Shown here piece by piece: positions 16,722 to 25,590 of a stretch of 44,151 nt of DNA. Under the pieces are notes generated by a model. That model ran no database searches and was not told the origin of the DNA. It saw nothing but the letters and a program-made list of their open reading frames with translations. The stretch is from assembly GCA_001282665.1 (NCBI GenBank), contig LN874947.1, forward strand, positions 170,053 through 214,203, in the 5' to 3' direction. The DNA is from Clostridiales bacterium mt11. GTDB taxonomy: Bacteria > Bacillota > Clostridia > Tissierellales > Tepidimicrobiaceae. Numbering within the stretch: position 1 is the stretch's first letter; each line of letters begins with the position of its first letter. The translations under genes and the position numbers were made by a program.

Positions 16722-16755
16722 AAAAAACTCCTCTTTAATAGATTAAAAGGAGTTT
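16722..16755 (-). terminator. Terminator of the btuFCD operon
   Basis: AACTCCTTTTAAT pairs with ATTAAAGAGGAGTT and is followed by six T on the minus strand. It begins at the stop codon of the ATPase gene. Confidence 0.85.
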
Positions 16756-17527
16756 ATAAAGGCGTTACATATATACTGTTTGTTATTAAGTTTTTTTCAA
16801 CTGCTACCTTTAAATTATAGGCTTTTTCTATATTGTCATTATTTATTACTTCAGATGGTTTTCCTATTCCTAGTACTTTGCCACCTTTAAGTAAGATAAC
16901 CCTATCTGAATACCTACTTGCTAAGTTAATATCATGGACTACTAAAATTATTGTAGTTTTCTTGTTTTCATTAAGTTTCTTAAGCAGCTTAAATATTTCC
17001 ATCTGATAGTTTATATCTAAATGACTTGTGGGTTCATCAAGTAGTATTAAATCTGGATTTTGGGCTATAGCTTTTGCTATTAAAACTCTTTGCCTTTCTC
17101 CACCGCTAATTCTATTTATATTTCTTCCTTTTAAATAAGATGTATTAGTAAGCTTTAATGCTTCATTAACTATAGCATAGTCTTCATCATCTTCCTTTTG
17201 AAATCTACTTATATAAGGGTGCCTCCCCATTAGAACTATATCTTCTACTGGAAATTCATATTCTATATTGGTATCCTGCGGAACCATGGCAATCCTTTTA
17301 GCCAAGTCTTTAGCCTTATAACCACTAACGTCTTTATCATAAATCAATACATTGCCTGACTTAGGTTTATACAAATTGTTTATAAGTTTTAATAGTGTAG
17401 ATTTGCCAGAACCATTAGGGCCAATTACGCTTATAAATTCTCCATCTTCCACTTTAAAGTTTATGTCTTCTAAAACTTTATCTTCATTATAGCTAAAACT
17501 CAAGTTTTTTACTTCAAGTGCATACAT
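16754..17527 (-). CDS. btuD: Cobalamin ABC importer, ATPase BtuD-like
   Basis: A 257-residue ABC ATPase of the FecE/BtuD class. Walker A is GPNGSGKST, the Q-loop is MVPQDT, the signature is ISGGERQRV and Walker B is LILLDEPTSHLD. The H-loop VVHDINLAS follows. By itself this class could serve iron-siderophore, heme or B12 uptake. The cobalamin riboswitch at the head of the operon decides for a corrinoid. GTGGTGG precedes ATG 17527. It lies 15 bases after the permease gene. Confidence 0.87.
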   Translation of the reverse strand: MYALEVKNLSFSYNEDKVLEDINFKVEDGEFISVIGPNGSGKSTLLKLINNLYKPKSGNVLIYDKDVSGYKAKDLAKRIAMVPQDTNIEYEFPVEDIVLMGRHPYISRFQKEDDEDYAIVNEALKLTNTSYLKGRNINRISGGERQRVLIAKAIAQNPDLILLDEPTSHLDINYQMEIFKLLKKLNENKKTTIILVVHDINLASRYSDRVILLKGGKVLGIGKPSEVINNDNIEKAYNLKVAVEKNLITNSIYVTPL

Positions 17528-17542
17528 ATTACCACCACTTTT

Positions 17543-18592
17543 CTATATGGATCTCTTTTTCTTTCGCAGCAAGTATATAAAAAAAGGACCTCCAAATAAC
17601 GCTGTTATAATCCCTACTGGAATCTCCACTGGAGAAATTATGGTTCTTGCTATAGTATCGGTAAATATCATAAAAATTCCTCCTATTAAAGCGGAGGAAG
17701 GTAATAGTATTTTATGGTCTGGTCCTACTATCATCCTAACTATATGGGGTATAATAAGGCCGACAAATCCAATTATACCAGTTACAGATACCATCATAGA
17801 GGTCATAAATGCTCCCAATATTAAAATATATACCTTCGTCTTTTCTACTTCAACACCTAAACTATGAGCTGACTCTTCACCAGTTAACATTATGTTTAAA
17901 TCTCTAGCAAATATATTCATCATTATTATGGATAAAATAGTAGGTAGGGAAACCTTAATTAAGGGATTCCATCCTTTCCCCGCTAGACTTCCTAAAGTCC
18001 AGTATACTATCTTGTTCATATCCTTACTATAAATGACCATTAAAAACGACATTATAGCCGTTAAAAATTGTCCTACTGCAATTCCAGCTAATAATAAAGT
18101 CGTAACAGGCACTTTATTTTTCACCTTTGCAATATTATAGACTACAAATACTGCAATTAAGGCACCTAAAAACGCTACAATAGATATGGTTGATATTCCA
18201 AGTATATTAAAATTCAAATTAAAAACTATGGAAATAGTCGCACCTAAAGCTGCTCCTGAAGATATTCCAATAACATAAGGATCTGCCATTGGGTTTTTTA
18301 ACATACCTTGAAAAGCAGTACCAGCCGTTGATAGGCTGGCACCAACTAATACACCTAATAAAACTCTTGGTAATCGTATAGATAGTATTATTGTCTTATA
18401 TGAATCAGATATTTCCGAAGTATCAATATATCTATTTATAATAGGAATCCTTGAACCTATAATTTTAAATGTATCCATTATACTTACATTGGCTGTACCT
18501 ATAGTAGCAAAAAATCCTATAGAAAAAAGCAGAACCAAAGTAAGTACAAATATTATAGTCTTATAATTATTTCTATTTATATTCTTTTTCAT
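17543..18592 (-). CDS. btuC: Cobalamin ABC importer, permease BtuC-like
   Basis: A 349-residue FecCD-family permease with about ten membrane helices. Characteristic stretches are LSIRLPRVLLGVLVGASLS, GTAFQGMLKNPMADPYVIG, ISSGAALGA and, near the end, GFVGLIIPHIVRMIVGPDH. Together these are diagnostic for BtuC/FhuB-like subunits. It lies 13 bases after btuF. The protein should dimerise and pair with the BtuD-like ATPase. The substrate follows from the riboswitch. Confidence 0.88.
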   Translation of the reverse strand: MKKNINRNNYKTIIFVLTLVLLFSIGFFATIGTANVSIMDTFKIIGSRIPIINRYIDTSEISDSYKTIILSIRLPRVLLGVLVGASLSTAGTAFQGMLKNPMADPYVIGISSGAALGATISIVFNLNFNILGISTISIVAFLGALIAVFVVYNIAKVKNKVPVTTLLLAGIAVGQFLTAIMSFLMVIYSKDMNKIVYWTLGSLAGKGWNPLIKVSLPTILSIIMMNIFARDLNIMLTGEESAHSLGVEVEKTKVYILILGAFMTSMMVSVTGIIGFVGLIIPHIVRMIVGPDHKILLPSSALIGGIFMIFTDTIARTIISPVEIPVGIITALFGGPFFIYLLRKKKRSI

Positions 18593-18605
18593 TTAAATCC
18601 CTACT

Positions 18606-19571
18606 TTATTTAAACAATTCAGGGTGTATGGATTTCGCTACTATTTCTAGAGCATCTATTATTCTAGGTCCTGGTCTTGATACGATATTAGGATCTAATA
18701 GATATATTCTATCATTTTTAATAGCTGAAATGTTTTCATATCCAGGTCTAGATTTAATGGATTCTATAGTCTTTTCTTCCATATCATTTGATGACAAGTA
18801 CACTTCTGGGTCTCTTTCTATTAATTGTTCTACATCAAATTGAGGATATTCTCCCTCTGCATCTTTAGCAATATTGTCCCCTCCTGCTAAAGTCATCAAC
18901 TCATCCATAAAGGAACCTGGTCCTGCCGCCATTAAAGGATCATGCCATATTTCATAGAACACCTTTACATTTTCAGCTCCCTGAACTTTTTCTACTATGC
19001 TATCTCTTCTATCTATCATATCCTTAGTTACTTTTTCAGCTTCAGAGGAAGTATCCGCTACTTTACCTAGGGTGTTTATTAGCTCTATAATCTGTTCAAC
19101 GGTTTCTGGCTCATAGGACAATATGGTTATCCCAGCTTCTTTTAATCTCGAATTGCTTTCTTCTTCTCCTTGTCCATATTGGATTATTAGATCCGGTTCT
19201 AGTTCAATTATCTTTTCTAAATTTATATCCTTAAAGCTACCTATATCTTCCTTAGTTTTAGCTTCTTCAGGATAATCACAAAAAGATGTTACTCCTACAA
19301 TTTTATCTCCTAAACCTAAACTAAACAAAATTTCCGTATGGCTTGGTGCAAGAGATACTATTTTTTCTGGTTTCTTTTCAATAGTAACCTTATTACCAAA
19401 TTGGTCTTCAATATCCATAGGGTAATTAGCAGACGCTTCTATATTTTCACTATTAGCATCTTTAGGCTTTTTAGTGGCATCCTGTTTTGGTGTACATCCA
19501 ACTGTTAAAGCTGTCATCAGCATTATTAATGCCAACAACATAGTCATTCTTCTTAATCGTATCTTGTTCAT
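18606..19571 (-). CDS. btuF: Cobalamin-binding lipoprotein BtuF-like
   Basis: A 321-residue class III binding protein with a lipoprotein signal (lipobox TVGC, cysteine 26) and a short charged linker. The mature domain opens with YPMDIEDQFGNKVTIEKKPE and KIVSLAPSHTEILFSLGLGD, the usual start of BtuF/FhuD-type domains. The segments VGVTSFCDYPEEAK and EIWHDPLMAAGPGSF resemble BtuF sequences. GGAGGAGAATTGGA precedes ATG 19571. It is the first gene of the riboswitch-led operon. Confidence 0.88.
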   Translation of the reverse strand: MNKIRLRRMTMLLALIMLMTALTVGCTPKQDATKKPKDANSENIEASANYPMDIEDQFGNKVTIEKKPEKIVSLAPSHTEILFSLGLGDKIVGVTSFCDYPEEAKTKEDIGSFKDINLEKIIELEPDLIIQYGQGEEESNSRLKEAGITILSYEPETVEQIIELINTLGKVADTSSEAEKVTKDMIDRRDSIVEKVQGAENVKVFYEIWHDPLMAAGPGSFMDELMTLAGGDNIAKDAEGEYPQFDVEQLIERDPEVYLSSNDMEEKTIESIKSRPGYENISAIKNDRIYLLDPNIVSRPGPRIIDALEIVAKSIHPELFK

Positions 19572-19603
19572 TCCAATTCTCCTCCATATCGTTTTATGTA
19601 TAA

Positions 19604-19650
19604 CAAAAAATAAATCCCTATGCCTTTATATACAAAAGGATAGGGAAATA
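19604..19650 (-). terminator. Expression-platform terminator after the cobalamin riboswitch
   Basis: On the minus strand a CCCTAT-CCTTT / AAAGG-c-ATAGGG stem with one bulge is followed by ATTTATTTTTTG. It lies between the aptamer and btuF. When cobalamin is bound this stem should form and stop transcription. Confidence 0.65.
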
Positions 19651-19682
19651 CATTCTATTTTATCCCTCCCTCCGAGGCAATT

Positions 19683-19843
19683 TATATAGGTAGGTATCCT
19701 GACTTATGGTTCAACCTACTTCCAACGCCTTCCCAGTTTCCCAGTGGCACCTTGTTGGTTTCGTACCCATTTACAGTAGCGGGGGCTGTAGTGGACTTTA
19801 CACCACTTTCCCTTTTAATTCCTTAAAAAAGGAATCCTATATA
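19683..19843 (-). ncRNA. Cobalamin riboswitch
   Basis: Minus-strand motifs in order: AAAGGGAAAGTGGTG, the ACTACAGCCCCCGCTACTG region, GGTGCCACTGGGAAACTGGG, GAAGGCG and AAGTCAGGATACCTACC. This is the core of the AdoCbl-type B12 box. P1 is closed by TATATAGG (19843-19836) with CCTATATA (19690-19683). B12 riboswitches normally switch expression off when B12 is present, so the importer should be made under B12 shortage. Confidence 0.95.
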
Positions 19844-19871
19844 TTCAACATATAAAATTATCACTAAATAG

Positions 19872-19900
19872 ATAATATCAAATTAATTATCTTTATTCAA
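19872..19900 (-). promoter_or_regulatory. Promoter of the btuFCD operon
   Basis: Minus-strand TTGAAT (19900-19895), a 17-base spacer and TATTAT (19877-19872). The predicted start is just upstream of the cobalamin riboswitch P1 stem. Confidence 0.65.
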
Positions 19901-19915
19901 GAAATATTTAACAGT

Positions 19916-20407
19916 CTAATGTCTTTCTAAATCTAATAGCATTCTCTTTAAATCCATTCCACCACCAAAGCCAATTAAATCACCATTGGAGCCAATTACC
20001 CTATGACATGGAACTATTATGGGAATAGGATTTCTATTTAAAGCTCCCCCCACTGCTCTATATCCATAGGGTGAACCTATAGCATTGGCTATCTCCTTAT
20101 AGGTCCTAGTTTCTCCATAAGGAATATTCAACAACTCATTCCATACCTTTTTTTGAAATTCGGTCCCCTGTAAATCTATGCTTATGGTAAATTCCTTCGA
20201 CTCTCCTTTCAAATATTCTATTATTTCTTTATGGTATTCATATTGATCTAAATCCACCTTTTCAAAACTATTAAATCTCCTTGTAGCTTCATTAAAGATG
20301 TTATCCTCTTTTGCATTGGGTAATGTAAGAAAAACTAAACCTTTAGAGGAAAAAAACAAATACATTTTCCCTATAGGTGTAATAAAATCATAGTATTTGA
20401 TATCCAT
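19916..20407 (-). CDS. ogt: Methylated-DNA--protein-cysteine methyltransferase
   Basis: A 163-residue O6-alkylguanine-DNA alkyltransferase that removes alkyl groups from guanine by moving them to its own cysteine, in a one-time reaction. The active-site segment is PIPIIVPCHRVIGSNGDLIG, with the PCHRV box. The helix-turn-helix region reads GTEFQKKVWNELLNIPYGET. I choose ATG 20407 (MDIKYYDFITPIGKMYLF), eight bases after AAGGA, not the upstream frame start at 20437 that overlaps the DUF2225 gene. It is the last gene of a six-gene run. Confidence 0.9.
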   Translation of the reverse strand: MDIKYYDFITPIGKMYLFFSSKGLVFLTLPNAKEDNIFNEATRRFNSFEKVDLDQYEYHKEIIEYLKGESKEFTISIDLQGTEFQKKVWNELLNIPYGETRTYKEIANAIGSPYGYRAVGGALNRNPIPIIVPCHRVIGSNGDLIGFGGGMDLKRMLLDLERH

Positions 20408-20412
20408 ATCGA

Positions 20413-21084
20413 TTATCCTTCCCTTATTAATCTCCATTGTTCTCTAATCATGTTTTCCAACATTGGATTAACCTTTAAGCTCGGATTAGATAGTACGGTA
20501 TTGAACCATTTTAAGGCTTGTTCCTTATCTCCTAACCTTCTACTGATTTCACCTATTAAATATCCTAATTTTAATTCATCCATATTAGTGCCTACTAAAG
20601 ACTCCTTATAAAAGCCTTCTTCAAAAAGGTCTCTAGCCAATCTTAAGAATCTAGTTTCATTTTGTTGTTTTTCTTCAATTCTATATAACCAGCCTATGCT
20701 TAAACACAATGATCCTAGTTCTACCTTTTTATAATTTAAAACTTCGCCAATATAAAGGGCTAATTTATAAGCCTTTATTGCCTCATCCCATGTCCTCTTA
20801 TCTCCGTAGCTTCTCTTATTCCACTTTGAAGTTATTTCTTTTAATATTATTTCCTTTTCTTCACTGGTTATGGAATCAAATTTACTTTCTGAGGCAGAAT
20901 AGCCGCAGTTAGGGCAGACAAATACATTATATTTAAGTGGACTCTCCCCTGCGTAATAGGCTAAAAAATCCTCATCTCTTCTAATTAATCTTAGTTTTGC
21001 ACTCCTAACCTTTTTAGTTTCAAATTCTGTATTGCATATAGGACATATTACTTTTTTGTCATATAGCTCACTAATTTCTGTCAA
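20413..21084 (-). CDS. DUF2225 family protein with zinc-ribbon-like cysteines
   Basis: A 223-residue protein of the DUF2225 family, function unknown. The N-terminal third has two Cys pairs, CPICNTEF near residue 15 and CPNCGYSA near residue 58, which probably hold one zinc. The rest is helical with TPR-like pattern: TWDEAIKAYKLALYIGEVL and KEQALKWFNTVLSNPSL. These fit a protein-protein interaction scaffold. It lies 14 bases after the VanW-like gene and just before ogt. Confidence 0.8.
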   Translation of the reverse strand: MTEISELYDKKVICPICNTEFETKKVRSAKLRLIRRDEDFLAYYAGESPLKYNVFVCPNCGYSASESKFDSITSEEKEIILKEITSKWNKRSYGDKRTWDEAIKAYKLALYIGEVLNYKKVELGSLCLSIGWLYRIEEKQQNETRFLRLARDLFEEGFYKESLVGTNMDELKLGYLIGEISRRLGDKEQALKWFNTVLSNPSLKVNPMLENMIREQWRLIREG

Positions 21085-21098
21085 TTTAATACCTCCTA

Positions 21099-22511
21099 TT
21101 AATCGTTTACATTGTCATCTTCTATTTGATCTTCTTCCGCGTCTTCTTGATTGGAAAATGTTGTAGTTGTATTATCGGATACTCTATAGATAAAATTTCT
21201 TGGTCTATAAAAATCCCTTGTAATTAAATCTTTACTTACAACTTTTCCATTTTTAACTATAGATTTATAGGTATTAACTTTATAGCCTGTTCTTCCCTGT
21301 TGAACAAGCTCTTTAGTTCCAGGAGCTAAGTTCTTATCTACCACTATTTCTTCTTTAGCTGGGATTGTCTCTACAATTTCTGATTCAATTTTCACAGTAT
21401 AATCTTTAGCATTTTTATCCCCATATACATAAAAATGAATCCGATCCCCTATTATCTTCGAATGAATATAGATAGGAAAATCAAAATCATTCCTAAATTT
21501 CAAATCTAAATAACCATAGGATACCGCAGCATCTTGCCCAAAATTCACATATTTTGCAGGTATAGAATGGGGAGATCTTTCTAAAATAGTTACATTAGCT
21601 AGTAATAACGCATTATAAAGGGTTGTAGAGGCTTGACAAACTCCGCCACCTACACCTGGGGTAAATTCTCCTGCCATTATTACATTGGCTTCCTTATATC
21701 CAAATTTTTTCTCTCTAGGTCCTGTTGTTTCGTTAAAAGAAACTATATCGCCGGGCATTATAACTTTTTTCCCAAGGGATTTTGATGATATCCTAATATT
21801 TTCAATCCTATCTGAACTACTTCCTTTAAATGAAGTAGAAAACTCTCCAATAATACCATTAACCCTCTGTAAAAGTTCCTTAGTCTTTACTGGTTTTATC
21901 TTATCTACAGGTATTTCAATAGGATTTAAAACGTATATATTCCCATTTATCAATTGCGTTAGTTCTTCTTCATTTACTTTTCTGCCTATTACCTCTTCAC
22001 TAATTTTTATATTACCATTGTTAAAATCAAAATCTGCTTCTTTCATATCTAAATCTATTTCCTGGGCAATTATATTTACAATGCTATTGATCTTCTCTTT
22101 GTCATATTCTGAATTCAAAAGGACTTTTACACCTTTCTTCTTAGTATTTATTATATCCTTAAGTCTTGTAATTACATTACCTTCTCGTCCTACAGAATAA
22201 GCTTCTTTAATAGCTTCATCATAGTCATAGCGAAATCCTAACTCCCTTAAATTTATATCGTATACCTTATCATCATATGTTAAGACCATATTTTTCCCAT
22301 CTAATTCTTTTTCCCTTTTATCTTTAATAAGCTTTAAGGCTTCTTCTTTAGTCATAAAGCTTAGGTTGAATTCATCAACTTCGACTCCTTCATACATAAG
22401 GTCAGTATTTAATACTTTAAAATAACCGTAAGTACCAAATCCTAGAATAATAGCAAGCAAGCTAATTAAGATGAATAGAATAATTCTTTTTTTATTCCTA
22501 GTTTTCTCCAT
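21099..22511 (-). CDS. VanW family cell-wall protein with G5 domain
   Basis: A 470-residue membrane-anchored protein. One transmembrane helix at residues 8-28 is followed by a PGbd/YoaR-like putative peptidoglycan-binding region (about 60-200). The VanW domain (about 215-340) carries TPGVGGGVCQASTTLYNALL and ERSPHSIPAKYV. The G5-like domain near 370-440 includes PAKEEIVVDKNLAPGTKE. An acidic tail ends the chain. VanW proteins occur beside some vancomycin-resistance genes, but most, like this one, are ordinary envelope proteins of unknown activity. No resistance genes are nearby. Confidence 0.85.
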   Translation of the reverse strand: MEKTRNKKRIILFILISLLAIILGFGTYGYFKVLNTDLMYEGVEVDEFNLSFMTKEEALKLIKDKREKELDGKNMVLTYDDKVYDINLRELGFRYDYDEAIKEAYSVGREGNVITRLKDIINTKKKGVKVLLNSEYDKEKINSIVNIIAQEIDLDMKEADFDFNNGNIKISEEVIGRKVNEEELTQLINGNIYVLNPIEIPVDKIKPVKTKELLQRVNGIIGEFSTSFKGSSSDRIENIRISSKSLGKKVIMPGDIVSFNETTGPREKKFGYKEANVIMAGEFTPGVGGGVCQASTTLYNALLLANVTILERSPHSIPAKYVNFGQDAAVSYGYLDLKFRNDFDFPIYIHSKIIGDRIHFYVYGDKNAKDYTVKIESEIVETIPAKEEIVVDKNLAPGTKELVQQGRTGYKVNTYKSIVKNGKVVSKDLITRDFYRPRNFIYRVSDNTTTTFSNQEDAEEDQIEDDNVND

Positions 22512-22581
22512 AACCGTCCTCCATATAAAATAAATTAAAGAAATATGTATTTAAATATATGTATCTTGATTCATAAGAATG

Positions 22582-24537
22582 CTATTTATCCCAGAATATT
22601 TCGACTATATCTCCATTTTTAAGAGGAGCCATGTATTCTGCCTCTCTTCCATTTACCTTCAATACTAGCGTCCCCTTTGGTTTAGTCAAGTCAAAGTCTA
22701 TATGCTCAAATACATCTACAAATATAAATTCCCTTTTACTATACTCGATTGTTCTTTCTACTCCATTTATAACCAGATTAATAGACTTATTTTGAATTGA
22801 AATAATCTCATCATTGTCCTTTAACAATGTATTCTCATGAGCTTTTTTACCATTGATAAATATGCTATCAATAGGTATATACTTATCCATATATTTCAAT
22901 AGATCGTCTAAAGTTTTTATCTCCTTTATTTCTATCCTATCACCCTCATTTAGTTTAGGATTTCCAAATACTTGTGAACCATTAACCTCTACATTTTTAA
23001 TTAGATTAATCTCTACATTATTAAAAGTTATCACTTTTTTCATTGGAATGCAATCATATAAATATGGAATTCTTTTTTGTCCTTTTACTCCTTTAATAAC
23101 CTTTACTATATCCCCATCCTTTAATGGGGTATATAAATTGGCTTCCTTATTATTTACATATATTTTAGCTGAACTTCCTTCTTCCCCTTTTATTATTTCT
23201 TTTTTATTATTTAAAAAGTATATAAAATCATCAGCAGACTTAGGGATAAGATCTCTTGGATTATAACCAGTTAAAACCAATACATCAGAAACCTTTATAC
23301 TATCAGTATTGAATATTCTTATCTCCTCATCATTAAATTTTACCTGTAAGAAGCTATTATATCTACGATTAGCCCCTTCTAAAGCTATACCTATTGGAGT
23401 GACAATATCTGGTCCACTAAAATTGTCATCAATTTCCTCAATGTTTTCAATAAATCTTATATCTCTAATGGATACCCTTTCCTTAGGAAGTCCAAGCTTC
23501 TCAGCTAAACATTCTTTTAGACCAGGCATTTGACTGCTCCCTCCAATAAGAAATACTGCACTTGGAGCCTTTTCATTAAATTCTAATATTTTTTCTGCTA
23601 TCTCTTCTGAAATTCTAACTATAATATCATATATATCATCAACTATTTCTTTTGTAGTCAATTCATGTTTTATACCTACTATATCGATGAATTCATGTTG
23701 TTCTTGAGAGCTGAGTTTAATCTTTAATCTTTCACTAGCATTAAAATCTAATAAGTATTTTTTTGATAGAGTTTCAGTTATTTCATCTCCTGCTTGAGAT
23801 GTCATAGCATAAGCCATAATATTTCCATCTCTTGTTATAGCTATATCCGATGTACCAGCACCAATATCTACTAGTGCTAAATTTAACAATCTTAATTCCT
23901 CTTTTATAGCTACATTTATAGCTGCTATTGGCTCTAAGGTAATATTTCCAACTTCAAGACCTACTTTTGATATTACCGAATAGAGACTTTCAATAACCAT
24001 TTGAGGTAAAAAAGTTGCCAGCAGATTAACCCCAATCTTTTCCCCTCGATGATCCTCTAACTTTTCCATCACATTATCATCTAAGTAATAATTAATGACG
24101 GTATATCCTATGTTATAATATTTAAATCTACTTTGATTGGTTTCACTGTTTATCATGTCTTGTGCTTTTTGAACTGCCTCAAGTTCTAATACTTCTACCA
24201 TATTTCTACTTATTTCAGATGTAGTGTTAATTTCTTTATCTATTCTTATCTTACGTGTTTTTAACGATCTACCTGCCGCAGCTATTGAAACTTTCTTTAA
24301 GCTTGTCCCTATTTTTTGTTCTAATTCTTCTTTTATTTCCTTTACTATTTTGGTTACTCCCTCGATATCATGTATTTGCCCATCATACATATTCCTCTTA
24401 TTGTGTTCTCTAATAGAATAAGCCAATATAGTAAACTTTTCATCTGGCAAGTATCGACCAACAAGTCCAATAATAGTTCTTGTACCTATATCTAAGGAAA
24501 AAATCAAGTCGTTTCCTTTGTTCTCCAACTGTTTCAT
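22582..24537 (-). CDS. FtsA-like (actin/HSP70-fold) protein with C-terminal beta-grasp-like repeats
   Basis: A 651-residue protein. Residues 1 to about 390 are an FtsA/PilM-type ATPase fold, with phosphate 1 LIFSLDIGTRTIIGLVGRY, phosphate 2 NLALVDIGAGTSDIAI and the adenosine motif VFLIGGSSQMPGLKECL. A normal FtsA ends near 420 with a membrane-binding helix, which is not evident here. About 200 extra residues contain four units with the pattern VNG-x-A-x-x-x-x-PL-x-x-GD-x-V-x-I, similar to ThiS/TGS beta-grasp folds. ATG 24537 follows AAAGG; the frame from 24558 has no ribosome site. A role in division or envelope assembly is inferred only. Confidence 0.75.
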   Translation of the reverse strand: MKQLENKGNDLIFSLDIGTRTIIGLVGRYLPDEKFTILAYSIREHNKRNMYDGQIHDIEGVTKIVKEIKEELEQKIGTSLKKVSIAAAGRSLKTRKIRIDKEINTTSEISRNMVEVLELEAVQKAQDMINSETNQSRFKYYNIGYTVINYYLDDNVMEKLEDHRGEKIGVNLLATFLPQMVIESLYSVISKVGLEVGNITLEPIAAINVAIKEELRLLNLALVDIGAGTSDIAITRDGNIMAYAMTSQAGDEITETLSKKYLLDFNASERLKIKLSSQEQHEFIDIVGIKHELTTKEIVDDIYDIIVRISEEIAEKILEFNEKAPSAVFLIGGSSQMPGLKECLAEKLGLPKERVSIRDIRFIENIEEIDDNFSGPDIVTPIGIALEGANRRYNSFLQVKFNDEEIRIFNTDSIKVSDVLVLTGYNPRDLIPKSADDFIYFLNNKKEIIKGEEGSSAKIYVNNKEANLYTPLKDGDIVKVIKGVKGQKRIPYLYDCIPMKKVITFNNVEINLIKNVEVNGSQVFGNPKLNEGDRIEIKEIKTLDDLLKYMDKYIPIDSIFINGKKAHENTLLKDNDEIISIQNKSINLVINGVERTIEYSKREFIFVDVFEHIDFDLTKPKGTLVLKVNGREAEYMAPLKNGDIVEIFWDK

Positions 24538-24566
24538 ACTAACAGCCCTTTCTATCATTATTAAAC

Positions 24567-25208
24567 TTAATTATCTTTAAAATAAAAACAATAAGTTGTC
24601 AAAGGACATTTTTCACATAAAGGTTTCCTTGCTTTACAAATCCTTCGTCCGTGGAATATCAATAGATGATGTGCTTTAGACCACATTTTTTTATCAATAT
24701 TCTCCATTAAGTCCTTTTCCGTATCCAATACATTATCGCTATCTGCTAAGCCTATCCTGTTGGATACCCTGAAGACATGAGTATCTACTGCTATGGCCGG
24801 TTTTGAAAAGGCGTTACTTAATACTACATTAGCTGTTTTCCTCCCGACACCTGGAAGTGTCATGAGTTCCTCTAAAGTATCTGGTATCTTTCCGTTAAAG
24901 TTTTCAATGAGTAATCTACACGTAGATAGGATATTTTTACTCTTAGTTTTATAAAATCCACAGCTTCTAATCTTTTCTCCCAATTCTTCATCCGTTAAGG
25001 TTAAATAATCCTCTGGAGTCTTATAGTCTTTAAAAAGCCCCTTTGTAGTTTTATTTACTTGGACATCGGTGCATTGTGCAGAAAGAATAGTCGCTATTAA
25101 CAATTCAAAAGGATTTGAAAAGTTTAATTCTGCTTTAGCATCGGGATATAAATCCATTAAAATATCAATCACTTCTTTTATTTCTTCTTTAGCTAAAATC
25201 TTTTTCAA
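24567..25208 (-). CDS. nth: Endonuclease III (DNA glycosylase/AP lyase)
   Basis: A 213-residue base-excision repair enzyme for oxidised pyrimidines. The helix-hairpin-helix LPGVGRKTANVVLSNAF contains the catalytic lysine, followed by the catalytic aspartate in AVDTHVFRVSNR. The 4Fe-4S cluster motif C-x6-C-x2-C-x5-C is seen in CKARKPLCEKCPLTTYC. The LSAQCTDVQVN segment is also typical. It lies nine bases after the DUF503 gene. Confidence 0.95.
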   Translation of the reverse strand: MKKILAKEEIKEVIDILMDLYPDAKAELNFSNPFELLIATILSAQCTDVQVNKTTKGLFKDYKTPEDYLTLTDEELGEKIRSCGFYKTKSKNILSTCRLLIENFNGKIPDTLEELMTLPGVGRKTANVVLSNAFSKPAIAVDTHVFRVSNRIGLADSDNVLDTEKDLMENIDKKMWSKAHHLLIFHGRRICKARKPLCEKCPLTTYCFYFKDN

Positions 25209-25216
25209 TTTATCAC

Positions 25217-25498
25217 CTACATAATCTCAATATTGTAATCAGTTATTTCTACTCTACCATCCCCATCTATAAACTTTAACACATTTGTAATAATTTGATC
25301 AGCATGGTGAGTATCATTTGTTACACAAGCAAATCCAATTATTGATGTCTGCCAGCTATCGTTTAAATCCACTTCAGCTATGGACACATTAAACCTAGAT
25401 TGAATTTTACCTATAATACTTTTTATTATATGCCTTTTATCTTTTAGAGAATTTGACTCATATATTATTAGTTTTAAAGTACAAGCACCTACTATCAT
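25217..25498 (-). CDS. DUF503 / YlxP-like small protein
   Basis: A 93-residue protein of the DUF503 family. Typical segments are IVGACTLKLIIYESNSLKDK, RHIIKSIIGKIQSRFNVSIA and EVDLNDSWQTSIIGFACVTN. Its function is not settled; B. subtilis YlxP lies in the nusA-infB-rbfA cluster, which suggests a ribosome-associated role. Here it heads the nth operon instead. I start at ATG 25498, five bases after GAGGTGG; the GTG at 25507 lies within that ribosome site. Confidence 0.88.
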   Translation of the reverse strand: MIVGACTLKLIIYESNSLKDKRHIIKSIIGKIQSRFNVSIAEVDLNDSWQTSIIGFACVTNDTHHADQIITNVLKFIDGDGRVEITDYNIEIM

Positions 25499-25563
25499 AT
25501 ATACCACCTCAACAGAATATTAATCCCATCTCCCTCTATATATATTAAACTATATTTATATTT

Positions 25564-25589
25564 AAAAAAAGGGGACAAAGTCCCCTTTT
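25564..25589 (-). terminator. Terminator after kbl
   Basis: AAAAGGGGAC pairs with GTCCCCTTTT around a 3-base loop and is followed by a T-run on the minus strand, directly after the kbl stop. Confidence 0.9.
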
Positions 25590-25590
25590 A

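Noticed and set aside
21099..22511. Glycopeptide resistance determinant
   Set aside because: VanW-like domains are common in ordinary clostridial envelope proteins, and no vanH, vanA, vanX or sensor genes are nearby.
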